From Triticum aestivum (lineage: Eukaryota > Streptophyta > Magnoliopsida > Poales > Poaceae): a stretch of 64,000 nt of DNA. Each line of letters opens with the position of its first letter. The first letter of the stretch is position 1. The position numbers and the translations under genes are program-made. Below, piece by piece: positions 25,528 to 34,546 of this stretch. The DNA lies in the NCBI RefSeq assembly GCF_018294505.1, contig NC_057809.1, forward strand, positions 509,479,914 through 509,543,913, read 5' to 3'. The notes under the pieces are model-generated. The model was given only the letters and a program-made list of their open reading frames with translations, was not told the origin of the DNA and ran no database searches.

Positions 25528-25961
25528 AGGGTGAATGTCAAGCGTCCTCCTCACGACCGTTTTGGACTCGCCTAAAATCGAGGAGTCATACCAACGGGCG
25601 CGAGTGGGTTACCCACGTCCGTATTGATGAGAATCCCGTAATAAGGGGGACACGATCTCTGCTTCGACAATACGTGTCAAGAAAGCCGCCTCGCAATATG
25701 TGCAGGGCTGGCTGGGAAAAACGGTTCGAATAATGACCGGGCCATGACATGATGTCATACTGTCAAAACATGTCAGCAGATTAGATTTATGGAAATATTA
25801 TTCTCTATACGGTGGTATGTGGAACTTTTTTTGTAGAGCCGGACACTATCCTTGTGTTCAAAATCTTCCATGGAGTATTCGGAGGAGGAACCCGCCTTGC
25901 AATGCCGAAGACAAAACTGCGCGCTGGACTCATCGTCATTGAAGCCTGGTTCAGGGGCTAC

Positions 25962-26327
25962 TGAGGGAGTCCTGGATTAGGGGGTCTCCGGACAGCCGGA
26001 CTATATCCTTTGGCCGGACTGTTGGAATATGAAGATACAAGATTGAAGACTTCGTCCCGTGTCCGGATGGGACTCTCCTTGGCGTGGAAGGCAATCTAGG
26101 CAATACGGATATGTAGATCTCCTTCCTTGTAACCGACTCTATGTAACCCTAGCCCCCTCCGGTGTCTATATAAACCGGAGGGTTTAGTCCGTAGGACGAT
26201 ATACAATCATACCATAGGCTAGCTTCTAGGGTTTGGCCTCTATGATCTCGTGGTAGATCAACTCTTGTAATACTCATATCATCAAGAACAATCAAGCAGG
26301 ATGTAGGGTATTACCTCCATAAAGAGG
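25962..26327 (+). repeat. Element D 3' LTR, left part
   Basis: Follows the polypurine run CAGGGGCTAC. Same start as the 5' LTR. It is interrupted at 26327 by element E, whose target duplication AGAGG is 26323-26327, and resumes at 56103. Confidence 0.88.
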
Positions 26328-27277
26328 TGTCGGATTCCGGGTTCTGGCAGACCCTTGAGGTTCAAACACTGGGGTGCGTGCGGAGATTTCGCCTCCTACC
26401 TTCCTGCACCCCTCCGCCTTGCTAGGATCTGAACTATGGAAAGAACAACACAAGAGACGCATGGTTTATACTGGTTCAGGCCACCGTTGTGGTGTAATAC
26501 CCTACTCCAGTGTGTGGTGTGGTGGATTGCCTCTTGGGCTGATGATGATGAACAATACAAGGAAGAACAGCCTCGCGAGGGTCTGTTCTTAGCTGAGGCG
26601 ATGAACTGCTGGGAGGAGCTCAGTCACCTTTCTATCTCTCTCTTTCTGATCTTCTCTATCCTTCCAACCCTCCGGCTCGGCTCTCTTCTCCGCCCCTTGG
26701 CTCTGTGGGTGGCTGGTCCTATTTATAGAGGCCCTGGTCCTCTTCCCAAATATCGAGCGGGAAGGGAGCCAACAATGGCGGGCTAATTTGAAGGGGACAT
26801 CTAGTATCAACTATCCTGACAAAAGTGGTCTTCGCCTGCGCAAAGCTCTGGTGATGACGCAGTCTTGGGCTCCACGGTGACCTCCTTCTCGTAGTACTCC
26901 TGGTCTTGGTCTCGTTGCACCGAAACAACAACCTTTGCCTGATGCCTCGGTACTCCGCGGCTGCGCTTGCCCTCTTTGAACCAAAGAGGAAGGGAGGACA
27001 CTGGGCGGGCTGCCACCCACCTGGCACCCCGGTCGTCATGGCTTGCGTCACGGGCACCTCGTGAGGTACCCCGCCTTGATCTCTCCGCGTCCTCGTGAGC
27101 CAGCCCGACGAGGCCACACCTGAGGAAGCTCCGCGTCGTCCGCCCCGCGAGGCTTGGCCCCTCGCGAGGGTCTTGGGTTTGTGTTGGTGAAGATGGGCCG
27201 CGCTGGGCCCCCCTTTGAGCCACGCCGCAGGCCGCAGGCAGGCAAGTCTGGGGACCCCCGTTCCTAGAACGCCGATA
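26328..27277 (-). repeat. Element E 3' LTR
   Basis: 950 bp, plus strand TGTCGGATTCCGGG ... GCCGATA. On the minus strand it begins TA instead of TG, while the other copy has TG. It is shorter than the 5' LTR mainly because of a (TC)n run that is long there and short here. Overlapping open frames on both strands are by-products of GC-rich sequence. Confidence 0.88.
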
Positions 27278-27514
27278 GTAGCCCCGGGCCCAAGGCGCGC
27301 CCGGACTTGGCCGTGCAGGGAGGCGGAAGGGCAAGAGCGAAGCGCCTGGGCCCTAACAGCCTGCGGCCTTGGGCACCGCGTGGCGGTTGATTGGACGTGG
27401 GCGTCTCCACTTCCCCATGGCGCCTCGGCAACTGCACGGATTGGACAAGTCCCTACATGCAAAGCGGGTCATAATTACCTGCGATCGTGGGGGCCGTTGG
27501 TTGGCCATCGCCAG

Positions 27515-27523
27515 TTATAAGTA
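27515..27523 (+). promoter_or_regulatory. Candidate TATA box of element E antisense gene
   Basis: TTATAAGTA about 55 bases upstream of the ATG at 27576, outside the LTR. It would drive the plus strand, opposite to E's genomic transcript. Confidence 0.4.
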
Positions 27524-27575
27524 TGGACCGGCGCGCGCCCTTCCAGTTCATCCCTCCTTGCTTCTCCTTTTCTTC

Positions 27576-28358
27576 ATGGCCCCGTCAAGGAGGTTCTCGG
27601 CCGCAGAGAAGGGGAAGCCTCACCAGGTTGAGCCCGCCTCTACCCCACCCAAGCGCGGCCGAGGGCGCCCTCGTAAACATCCTGTGGCCACCATGGTGGC
27701 TCCCCACGACCGTGGAGGCGATCTTCAGCGCAGCGACGGGTGGATTGCTACGGCCGGGGGGGGGGGCGCTCCGGCTGCGCGTCCCCCTAGGCCGCGCTTT
27801 CGCGCTGCTGAAGTGCTGCCGGAGTTCGTCATGTGGTCGGCGGGGCCGACCAGCACCCGGCTTCCACTTCCTCGCTTCCTCCTTGGCGAGCTCCCGGCCG
27901 GCGCCCCGGGCGGCCTCTGGCTCCAGGCCGACGGCTGCTGCAGCCGGGCCTCATGGGTCTCACTGGAGGTCTCCGCGACCGGGAGCCTATTCCTAGCCCG
28001 CGGTTGGCAGACGTTTGCCCGCGCGCGTGGCCTGGGCCGTCGGTGCACCCTACACTTCAAGTTCGACGGCGATGCCACCCTCTACGTGAGGGTGTTTGGG
28101 GAAGATGGTCGCCGCGCAGGGTGTTGCCCCGAGGGTGACGACCGCGGCTGGGAACCCAGCTCCGACGATGATGGAGAGGGCAGCGCTCGTGCGGCCGGCG
28201 GCGCTCAGGGTTCCTCAAGCTTCTCCGGTTCTTCTTCAGGCGGCGACTCTTCTAGCGGTGGCCGCGGTCAGCCTCCACGCCGTCGTATCTGCTTGGGAGG
28301 TGGCAACGTGTCCGCACGCCGTCGCGCCCTGGTGAAGCGCGAGAGGGAGTCCGCCTGA
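27576..28358 (+). CDS. AT-hook plus B3-like DNA-binding protein, antisense gene of element E
   Basis: Intact single-exon ORF, 260 aa, opposite to E's pol and next to its 3' LTR. Residues 26-34 (KRGRGRPRK) are a textbook AT-hook for the minor groove of AT-rich DNA. Residues about 84-180 resemble a plant B3 domain: LPLPRFL, strand-like WVSLEVS, the landmark GWQTFARARGL, and FKFDGDATLYVRVF. The tail is acidic then S/G-rich, and ends with basic patches (PPRRRI, ARRRALVKRERE) that could act as nuclear signals. The start at 27576 is the ATG (MAPSRRFS) directly before the domains; the frame is open further upstream to 27369. Expected to be nuclear. The fold assignment is by pattern, not search. Confidence 0.65.
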   Translation: MAPSRRFSAAEKGKPHQVEPASTPPKRGRGRPRKHPVATMVAPHDRGGDLQRSDGWIATAGGGGAPAARPPRPRFRAAEVLPEFVMWSAGPTSTRLPLPRFLLGELPAGAPGGLWLQADGCCSRASWVSLEVSATGSLFLARGWQTFARARGLGRRCTLHFKFDGDATLYVRVFGEDGRRAGCCPEGDDRGWEPSSDDDGEGSARAAGGAQGSSSFSGSSSGGDSSSGGRGQPPRRRICLGGGNVSARRRALVKRERESA

Positions 28359-29008
28359 GCTCTGGAGGCAGCTCGGGCCTTCCCTGCGGGCCGGTGTGAG
28401 GCGAGCCGCACCGGATTTGTTCTTTCTTTTCCTTTTTCCTGCGTAACAAAGACAATAGTGTGGAGCCCCGCGGGGGCATGTTTGGGTTATTGCTGTTAAT
28501 CATCGTTTTGCTTTCGTTACCGTACCTTCCGGCTACGTGCCCGAGCGTGGATAGTTCCCGGCCCCGGCCATGGGGGGAGACCGACCCAGGCCCCTTGTTT
28601 GTGTCGCGGTGCCCGTGGGGCACGGACTGGAGGGGTGCTCCTGTAAAGGGCCCAGGTCGCGAACTCTTTGAATGACTAGGATAGGAACACTCGCGAGGGC
28701 GCTCAGCTGCCCTCCTCGCGAGGCCTTGCACAAGAGAAGTCGAGGCAGGAGAGTGAAAAGTCGAAGAACCACAAGCCAAAGACGGCAACAACTTCAATAA
28801 AACTTCGAATGAGAAGGAACAAGCCAACTGCGGAAAGCAAATGAAAAGCCGCGTCTGGCACCTAATCTAGTCTTTGACGTCTTCTCACCAGTGCGGAGCT
28901 AAGTGCTGCCACTGGGCGTGGGAGGGAGCCCCAGGGCCTGAGGCCGGCGCTCCTGAGACTCCGGGGCGTGTACAGCCCCAACTCATTATTACGTGAGAGT
29001 GTCACGGG
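28359..29008 (+). other. Element E segment after the antisense gene, non-coding
   Basis: GC-rich sequence between the antisense ORF stop and the tandem array, probably the 3' untranslated part of the antisense transcript and spacer. Open frames on the minus strand (28252-28827) have no motif and look like shadows. Confidence 0.5.
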
Positions 29009-29229
29009 CGGCGAGCTTCACAGGCGTTGGCCTTCTTCACAGGCTCCGGGTCTTTTCCAAAATGCGATAGCTTCACAGGCATTCGCCTTCTTCACAGGCT
29101 CTGGGCCTTTTCAAAAACGCGATAGCTTCACAGGCATTCGCCTTCTTCACAGGCTCTGGGCCTTTTCCAAAACGCGATAGCTTCACAGGCATTCGCCTTC
29201 TTCACAGGCTCTGGGCCTTTTCCAAAACG
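29009..29229. repeat. 55-bp tandem array of element E, left part
   Basis: About four units of GCGATAGCTTCACAGGCATT... (unit 55 bp; each holds TTCACAGGC twice), running into the gap at 29230. The first unit is the most diverged. The array resumes at 33194, so array, gap, F' and gap form one region. It is not a CRISPR: there are no unique spacers and this is a plant genome. Confidence 0.85.
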
Positions 29230-30083
29230 NNNNNNNNNNNNNNNNNNNNNNNNNNNNNNNNNNNNNNNNNNNNNNNNNNNNNNNNNNNNNNNNNNNNNNN
29301 NNNNNNNNNNNNNNNNNNNNNNNNNNNNNNNNNNNNNNNNNNNNNNNNNNNNNNNNNNNNNNNNNNNNNNNNNNNNNNNNNNNNNNNNNNNNNNNNNNNN
29401 NNNNNNNNNNNNNNNNNNNNNNNNNNNNNNNNNNNNNNNNNNNNNNNNNNNNNNNNNNNNNNNNNNNNNNNNNNNNNNNNNNNNNNNNNNNNNNNNNNNN
29501 NNNNNNNNNNNNNNNNNNNNNNNNNNNNNNNNNNNNNNNNNNNNNNNNNNNNNNNNNNNNNNNNNNNNNNNNNNNNNNNNNNNNNNNNNNNNNNNNNNNN
29601 NNNNNNNNNNNNNNNNNNNNNNNNNNNNNNNNNNNNNNNNNNNNNNNNNNNNNNNNNNNNNNNNNNNNNNNNNNNNNNNNNNNNNNNNNNNNNNNNNNNN
29701 NNNNNNNNNNNNNNNNNNNNNNNNNNNNNNNNNNNNNNNNNNNNNNNNNNNNNNNNNNNNNNNNNNNNNNNNNNNNNNNNNNNNNNNNNNNNNNNNNNNN
29801 NNNNNNNNNNNNNNNNNNNNNNNNNNNNNNNNNNNNNNNNNNNNNNNNNNNNNNNNNNNNNNNNNNNNNNNNNNNNNNNNNNNNNNNNNNNNNNNNNNNN
29901 NNNNNNNNNNNNNNNNNNNNNNNNNNNNNNNNNNNNNNNNNNNNNNNNNNNNNNNNNNNNNNNNNNNNNNNNNNNNNNNNNNNNNNNNNNNNNNNNNNNN
30001 NNNNNNNNNNNNNNNNNNNNNNNNNNNNNNNNNNNNNNNNNNNNNNNNNNNNNNNNNNNNNNNNNNNNNNNNNNNNNNNNNNN
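29230..30083. other. Assembly gap (854 N)
   Basis: Unknown bases between the left part of the 55-bp array and the F' fragment. The missing sequence should include the rest of F's 5' LTR-like end, if F' is a real insertion. Confidence 0.99.
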
Positions 30084-32810
30084 TTACCAGTAACGCCCCA
30101 GACTTAACTCACCTTAAACCCTCTCCTGCGTGGGCTGGCTGGGGTCCTGGCGCACTCTATATAAGCCACCCCCCTCCACAGGCAGAAGGGTTCGGCACCT
30201 TGTAATCCATACATTCATAATCCACTCGACCGCCTCCGGGCTCCGAGACGTAGGGCTGTTACTTCTTCCGAGAAGGGCCTGAACTCGTACATCCTTTGTG
30301 CTTACAACCTCTCCATAGCTAGGACCTTGCCTCTCCATACCTACCCCCCACTCTACTGTCAGGCTTAGAACCACGACAGTTGGCGCCCACCGTGGGGCAG
30401 GTGTTTTAGCGATTTTGTGGAGAAGTTGCGATTCTTCCGAGTATTTTCATCATGGTGTCTGCTGGAGTTTTGATCGAGGGTCAAGAGATCCGTCTCGGCA
30501 CTCTCACCTTCATCGCCGACGACTCCGCATGGCTCCAAGAGGATCCACTCGACGTAGATGCGCTCCCCGTCCGCGGTGCGACGCATTTTCGCGCATGTGT
30601 CCGCGGCGTTCTGCTGCGGCAACCATCGACCCAGTATCGGTCGGTTCCTCCGTCTTCCACCCTCCCGGTCTCCCGCCAGCGCAAGCGCTCAGGCCGGTCG
30701 AGGCTTCAGCGATGGGTGAGTCACGCGGTGGCTCGCCAGTCGGCCACTACACAAGTTGCGGCAATCGAGCCCAACGAATCTCTCTACGGCTTGTTCGATC
30801 AGTCGACTGGCTCCGGAGAGACTGCATCCGAGTGCGGAAGCAGTGATCCAACGGCGGAAATCTTGATGGTCGACGGGCCTCATAGCCCTCCCGGTTTCGC
30901 CCGCGGTGGTGGAGCAGGTGACGGTGGCGACCCTGCTTGAGGTTACGAAGAGTACCAGCCCGAGCCACTCGACTCTCTGCAAAGAGAAGAGCTCCGCCGC
31001 AGGAACGAGGATCCCCTGCGTATTCCCATCGCAGGAGAAACCCCCGAGGCTCGTGCCTTGGAGGAGGCGCGTCTGGCCAATTTGGCCGAGCGCACTCGAC
31101 TAGAGAACCTTCAGCGAGCACTCGACGAGCGCGCGCGGCAACCAGTTCCCGACACCAGTCGACGTCAACTCTTCCCGCCGACTCAGGTATATCGAACCCC
31201 AATTCAGAATTTAGCAGCTGCGACCCGTATAGCAGAGTCCATTCAGCCTTCGCAGTCAGAAGCTGGCAGAGGTTTGCTGCAGATCAGGGATCTACTCCGG
31301 GCAGCAGGAGATCAGAATTCAGCCGTCTCTCAGTCGCGCAACAGAATTCACAGTCGATCTGTCACTGTGAATACGGTTCAGTCGGCTCACAGCCCCAGAT
31401 CGCCTCCGCGGCGCGAAGGGCGTGAGTATCGGCGGGATCAATATGGCGACAGGCTCGACCGAGATGATAGGCGTCGAGTGCCCTATTCCCCTCCGAGGGG
31501 TGGGTCTTACGCTCCTCGGCAGCCAGATGATAGGCGTCAGTACAGTACAGGGCGTAGAGTTCCAGTTGACCCCAGGGAGCCAGGCTTCGACGCGCGATCC
31601 ATTATCGTGCAAGGGTTGGTCGACCGGAACAGAGCCCATCGTGGTGCACTCGACAGAGAAGTGCCCACGGGCAGTCGAGTACATGTTTCTGGTCCTGAAT
31701 GTTTCAGCAGAGCTATCAGAGCCGCTGTTATTCCCCCCAATTTCAGGTTGGCAACAGGAGTCAGCAAGTTCACTGGTGAGTCTAAGCCTGAAACTTGGCT
31801 TGAAGACTACCGAGTGGCAGTTCAGATCGGTGGTGGGAACGACGAGGTGGCCATGAAGCATTTGCCCCTCATGTTGGAAGGTTCTGCCAGGGCATGGTTG
31901 ACTCAATTGCCTCCTAGCAGCATTTACACTTGGGAAGATCTGTCCCGAGTGTTCGTCAGAACGTTCGAAGGGACTTGCAAGCGACCAGCGGGATTGACAG
32001 AGTTGCAAGTCTGCGTGCAGAAAACCAATGAGACTCTCAGAGAGTATATTCAGAGGTGGATCACTTTGCACCACACTGTGGAAAATGTCTCTGACCATCA
32101 GGCAGTATGCGCCTTCAAAGATGGTGTCAAGAACAGAGAACTGAGCTTGAAATTTGGTCGAAACGCTGACATGACCTTGAGTCGGATGATGGAGATTGCT
32201 ACCAAGTACGCCAACGGCGAAGAAGAAGACCGACTCCGAAGCGGCAAGCACAAGCCGAGTCAGTCGGAAAAAGGAAATTCCAGTCGGAAACAGAAGCGCA
32301 AGGCCGAACCAGCAGCTCCTGGAGAGGCTCTGGCCGTGACTCAAGGAAAGTCTAAGGGGAAACCAAAAGGATCCTGGAACCCCAAGAAGGTGAAGGATAA
32401 AGAAGGGAATGACGTGATGGATATGCCGTGTCATATTCACACGAAGAAAGATGAAGAGGGGAATATCATTTACCCAAAGCACACCACTCGCCAATGTCGA
32501 CTCCTGATCCAGCAGTTTCAGGGAAAACAGTCTAAGGACAAGGAGAAGGAGTCGGACAAAGCCGAAGACAAAGAGGACAGTGAGGGAGGATACCCGCATA
32601 TCAACTCCACTCTGATGATCTTCGCAGATGTGGAAAGCAGAAGTCGACTGAAAGTAATTAACCGAGAGGTTAACATGGTTGCCCCAGCGAAGGCAAATTA
32701 TCTGAAGTGGTCTCAAACACCCATCACATTCGACCAATCTGATCACCCAACTCATATTGCCACCCCTGGGAGGCAAGCTTTGGTGGTCGATCCAGTTGTC
32801 GAAGGCACTC
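30084..32810 (+). mobile_element. Element F': partial second copy of the F family (LTR end, PBS, gag-protease start)
   Basis: Near-identical to F 34179-36905 but with many single-base differences, so not a plain duplicate of the same reads. LTR part 30084-30378, TATA at CTCTATATAAG (about 30157), then TTGGCGCCCACCGTGG. Gag starts ATG 30452; a TGA at 30938-30940 breaks it where F has CGA. It is then open in the same frame until the gap at 32811. Both ends are gaps, so its insertion point, length and 3' half are unknown. Confidence 0.75.
30452..32810 (+). pseudogene. gag-pr: Gag-protease of F', one nonsense codon, truncated by gap
   Basis: Same protein as F's gag-protease (see 34547-37495), read over about 786 codons with one in-frame TGA. 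The capsid domain is near 31780-32220 (LEGSARAWLTQLPPSSIYTW). It stops at the gap just before the protease active site. A 485-codon open frame on the minus strand (31319-32776) is a shadow of gag. Confidence 0.75.
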
Positions 32811-33193
32811 NNNNNNNNNNNNNNNNNNNNNNNNNNNNNNNNNNNNNNNNNNNNNNNNNNNNNNNNNNNNNNNNNNNNNNNNNNNNNNNNNNNNNNNNNN
32901 NNNNNNNNNNNNNNNNNNNNNNNNNNNNNNNNNNNNNNNNNNNNNNNNNNNNNNNNNNNNNNNNNNNNNNNNNNNNNNNNNNNNNNNNNNNNNNNNNNNN
33001 NNNNNNNNNNNNNNNNNNNNNNNNNNNNNNNNNNNNNNNNNNNNNNNNNNNNNNNNNNNNNNNNNNNNNNNNNNNNNNNNNNNNNNNNNNNNNNNNNNNN
33101 NNNNNNNNNNNNNNNNNNNNNNNNNNNNNNNNNNNNNNNNNNNNNNNNNNNNNNNNNNNNNNNNNNNNNNNNNNNNNNNNNNNNNNNNNNNNN
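32811..33193. other. Assembly gap (383 N)
   Basis: Unknown bases between F' and the right part of the 55-bp array. The gap cannot be true to scale if F' is a full-length element. Confidence 0.99.
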
Positions 33194-33350
33194 GCGATAG
33201 CTTCACAGGCATTCGCCTTCTTCACAGGCTCTGGGCCTTTTCCAAAACGCGATAGCTTCACAGGCATTCGCCTTCTTCACAGGCTCTGGGCCTTTTCCAA
33301 AACGTGATAGCTTCACAGGCATTCGCCTTCTTCACAGGCTCTGGGCCTTT
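33194..33350. repeat. 55-bp tandem array of element E, right part
   Basis: Nearly three units of the same 55-bp repeat as 29009-29229. The array ends exactly where the pol stop codon of E (TAA on the minus strand, 33351-33353) begins, so it starts directly after pol. Confidence 0.88.
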
Positions 33351-33928
33351 TTAGGGGTAGAACCTCCGGAGGTGCTGGATGTTCCATGCATTCTGGACTG
33401 GCACCCCCTCCTGAGTCTCCAAGCATGCGGAGCCGGGCCTGGAAACATGAACAACTTTGAACGGGCCCTCCCACATGGGAGAGAGCTTGTGCAGCCCCTC
33501 CCTGGAGAGAACCCGCCTGAGCACGAGGTCTCCTACCTCGAGAGTTCTGTGGCAGATGTTGCGGCAGTGATACTGCCGCAGTGCTTGTTGGTACCTCGCC
33601 GCTCGTAGCGCGGCTTCTCGGCGACGTTCCTCCCCCAGCACGAGGTCCATCCCCCGCATGGCGTCCTGCTGCGCCTCATCAAATGCCAGGACCCGCGCGG
33701 AGCGACGTCTAACCTCGTGAGGGAGGACCGCTTCAGCTCCATAGACCAGGAAGAACGGGGTCTCTCCAGTCGGCTTGGTCGCGGTTGTGCGGATGGACCA
33801 CAACATGGACTGAAGCTTGTCGTACCAACCTCTGCTGCAGGCCTCCAGCTTCTTCTTGAACGTTCTGGTCTTGAGGCCCCTCAGGACCTCCGCGTTGGCT
33901 CGCTCGGCCTGGCCGTTGCTTCGGGGGT
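33351..33928 (-). pseudogene. int: Element E integrase, C-terminal piece
   Basis: Continues the integrase cut at 46713. After removal of F the read passes through the third catalytic residue (NGQAERAN near 33910) and on to GETPFFLVYGAEAVLPHE (about 33750) and the end NIQHLRRFYP with TAA at 33351. The frame is open throughout. The target duplication GGGGT of F is 33924-33928. Confidence 0.85.
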
Positions 33929-34473
33929 TGATGGGGTTATGTACCTAGGGTAGGGTCACGGACCTGCCCCAAGTAACTTGCCCTAGGACATCCCTAGAAG
34001 AGGTCGCCTTCCAGTCGACCAACGACTACTCACTCGACCAACGAGGACACACTCGACTGGCCTGAAGGACTCGACCACGAAGACTCACTCGACCACCAGG
34101 AGGTCAAGAGGCACTCCGCACCGCAACGGTCTGTAATTAAGTAGACTTTATGATAGTAAAGGCACTTTATGTGGGGCGTTACCAGTAACGCCCCAGACTT
34201 AACTCACCTTAAACCCTCTCCTGCGTGGGCTGGCTGGGGTCCTGGCGCACTCTATATAAGCCACCCCCCTCCACAGGCAGAAGGGTTCGGCACCTTGTAA
34301 TCCATACATTCATAATCCACTCGACCGCCTCCGGGCTCCGAGACGTAGGGCTGTTACTTCTTCCGAGAAGGGCCTGAACTCGTACATCCTTTGTGCTTAC
34401 AACCTCTCCATAGCTAGGACCTTGCCTCTCCATACCTACCCCCCACTCTACTGTCAGGCTTAGAACCACGACA
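33929..34473 (+). repeat. Element F 5' LTR
   Basis: 545 bp, TGATGGGGTTATG ... ACCACGACA. TATA box TATATAAG at 34253-34260. Contains the inverted repeat GGGGCGTTACCAGTAACGCCCC just upstream of the TATA box (about 34172-34193), in a position where it could act as a regulatory palindrome. It also holds several ACTCGAC motifs, which recur all over F. Confidence 0.92.
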
Positions 34474-34475
34474 GT

Positions 34476-34493
34476 TGGCGCCCACCGTGGGGC
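34476..34493 (+). other. Element F primer-binding site
   Basis: TGGCGCCCACCGTGGGGC two bases after the LTR, the position for tRNA priming of minus-strand synthesis. I do not assign the tRNA with confidence. Confidence 0.7.
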
Positions 34494-34546
34494 AGGTGTT
34501 TTAGCGATTTTGTGGAGAAGTTGCGATTCTTCCAAGTATTTTCATC

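Noticed and set aside
26719..27462. Long open frames on both strands in the E LTR (also 55626-56043)
   Set aside because: GC-rich LTR sequence; frames cross the LTR border, are not domain-like, and both LTR copies show different frame lengths.
32757..33307. Open frames spanning N runs
   Set aside because: Translation through unknown bases is not evidence; the frames exist only because N codons are not stops.
29009..33350. 55-bp repeats as a CRISPR-like array
   Set aside because: Units are contiguous without unique spacers, and this is plant nuclear DNA within a retrotransposon.
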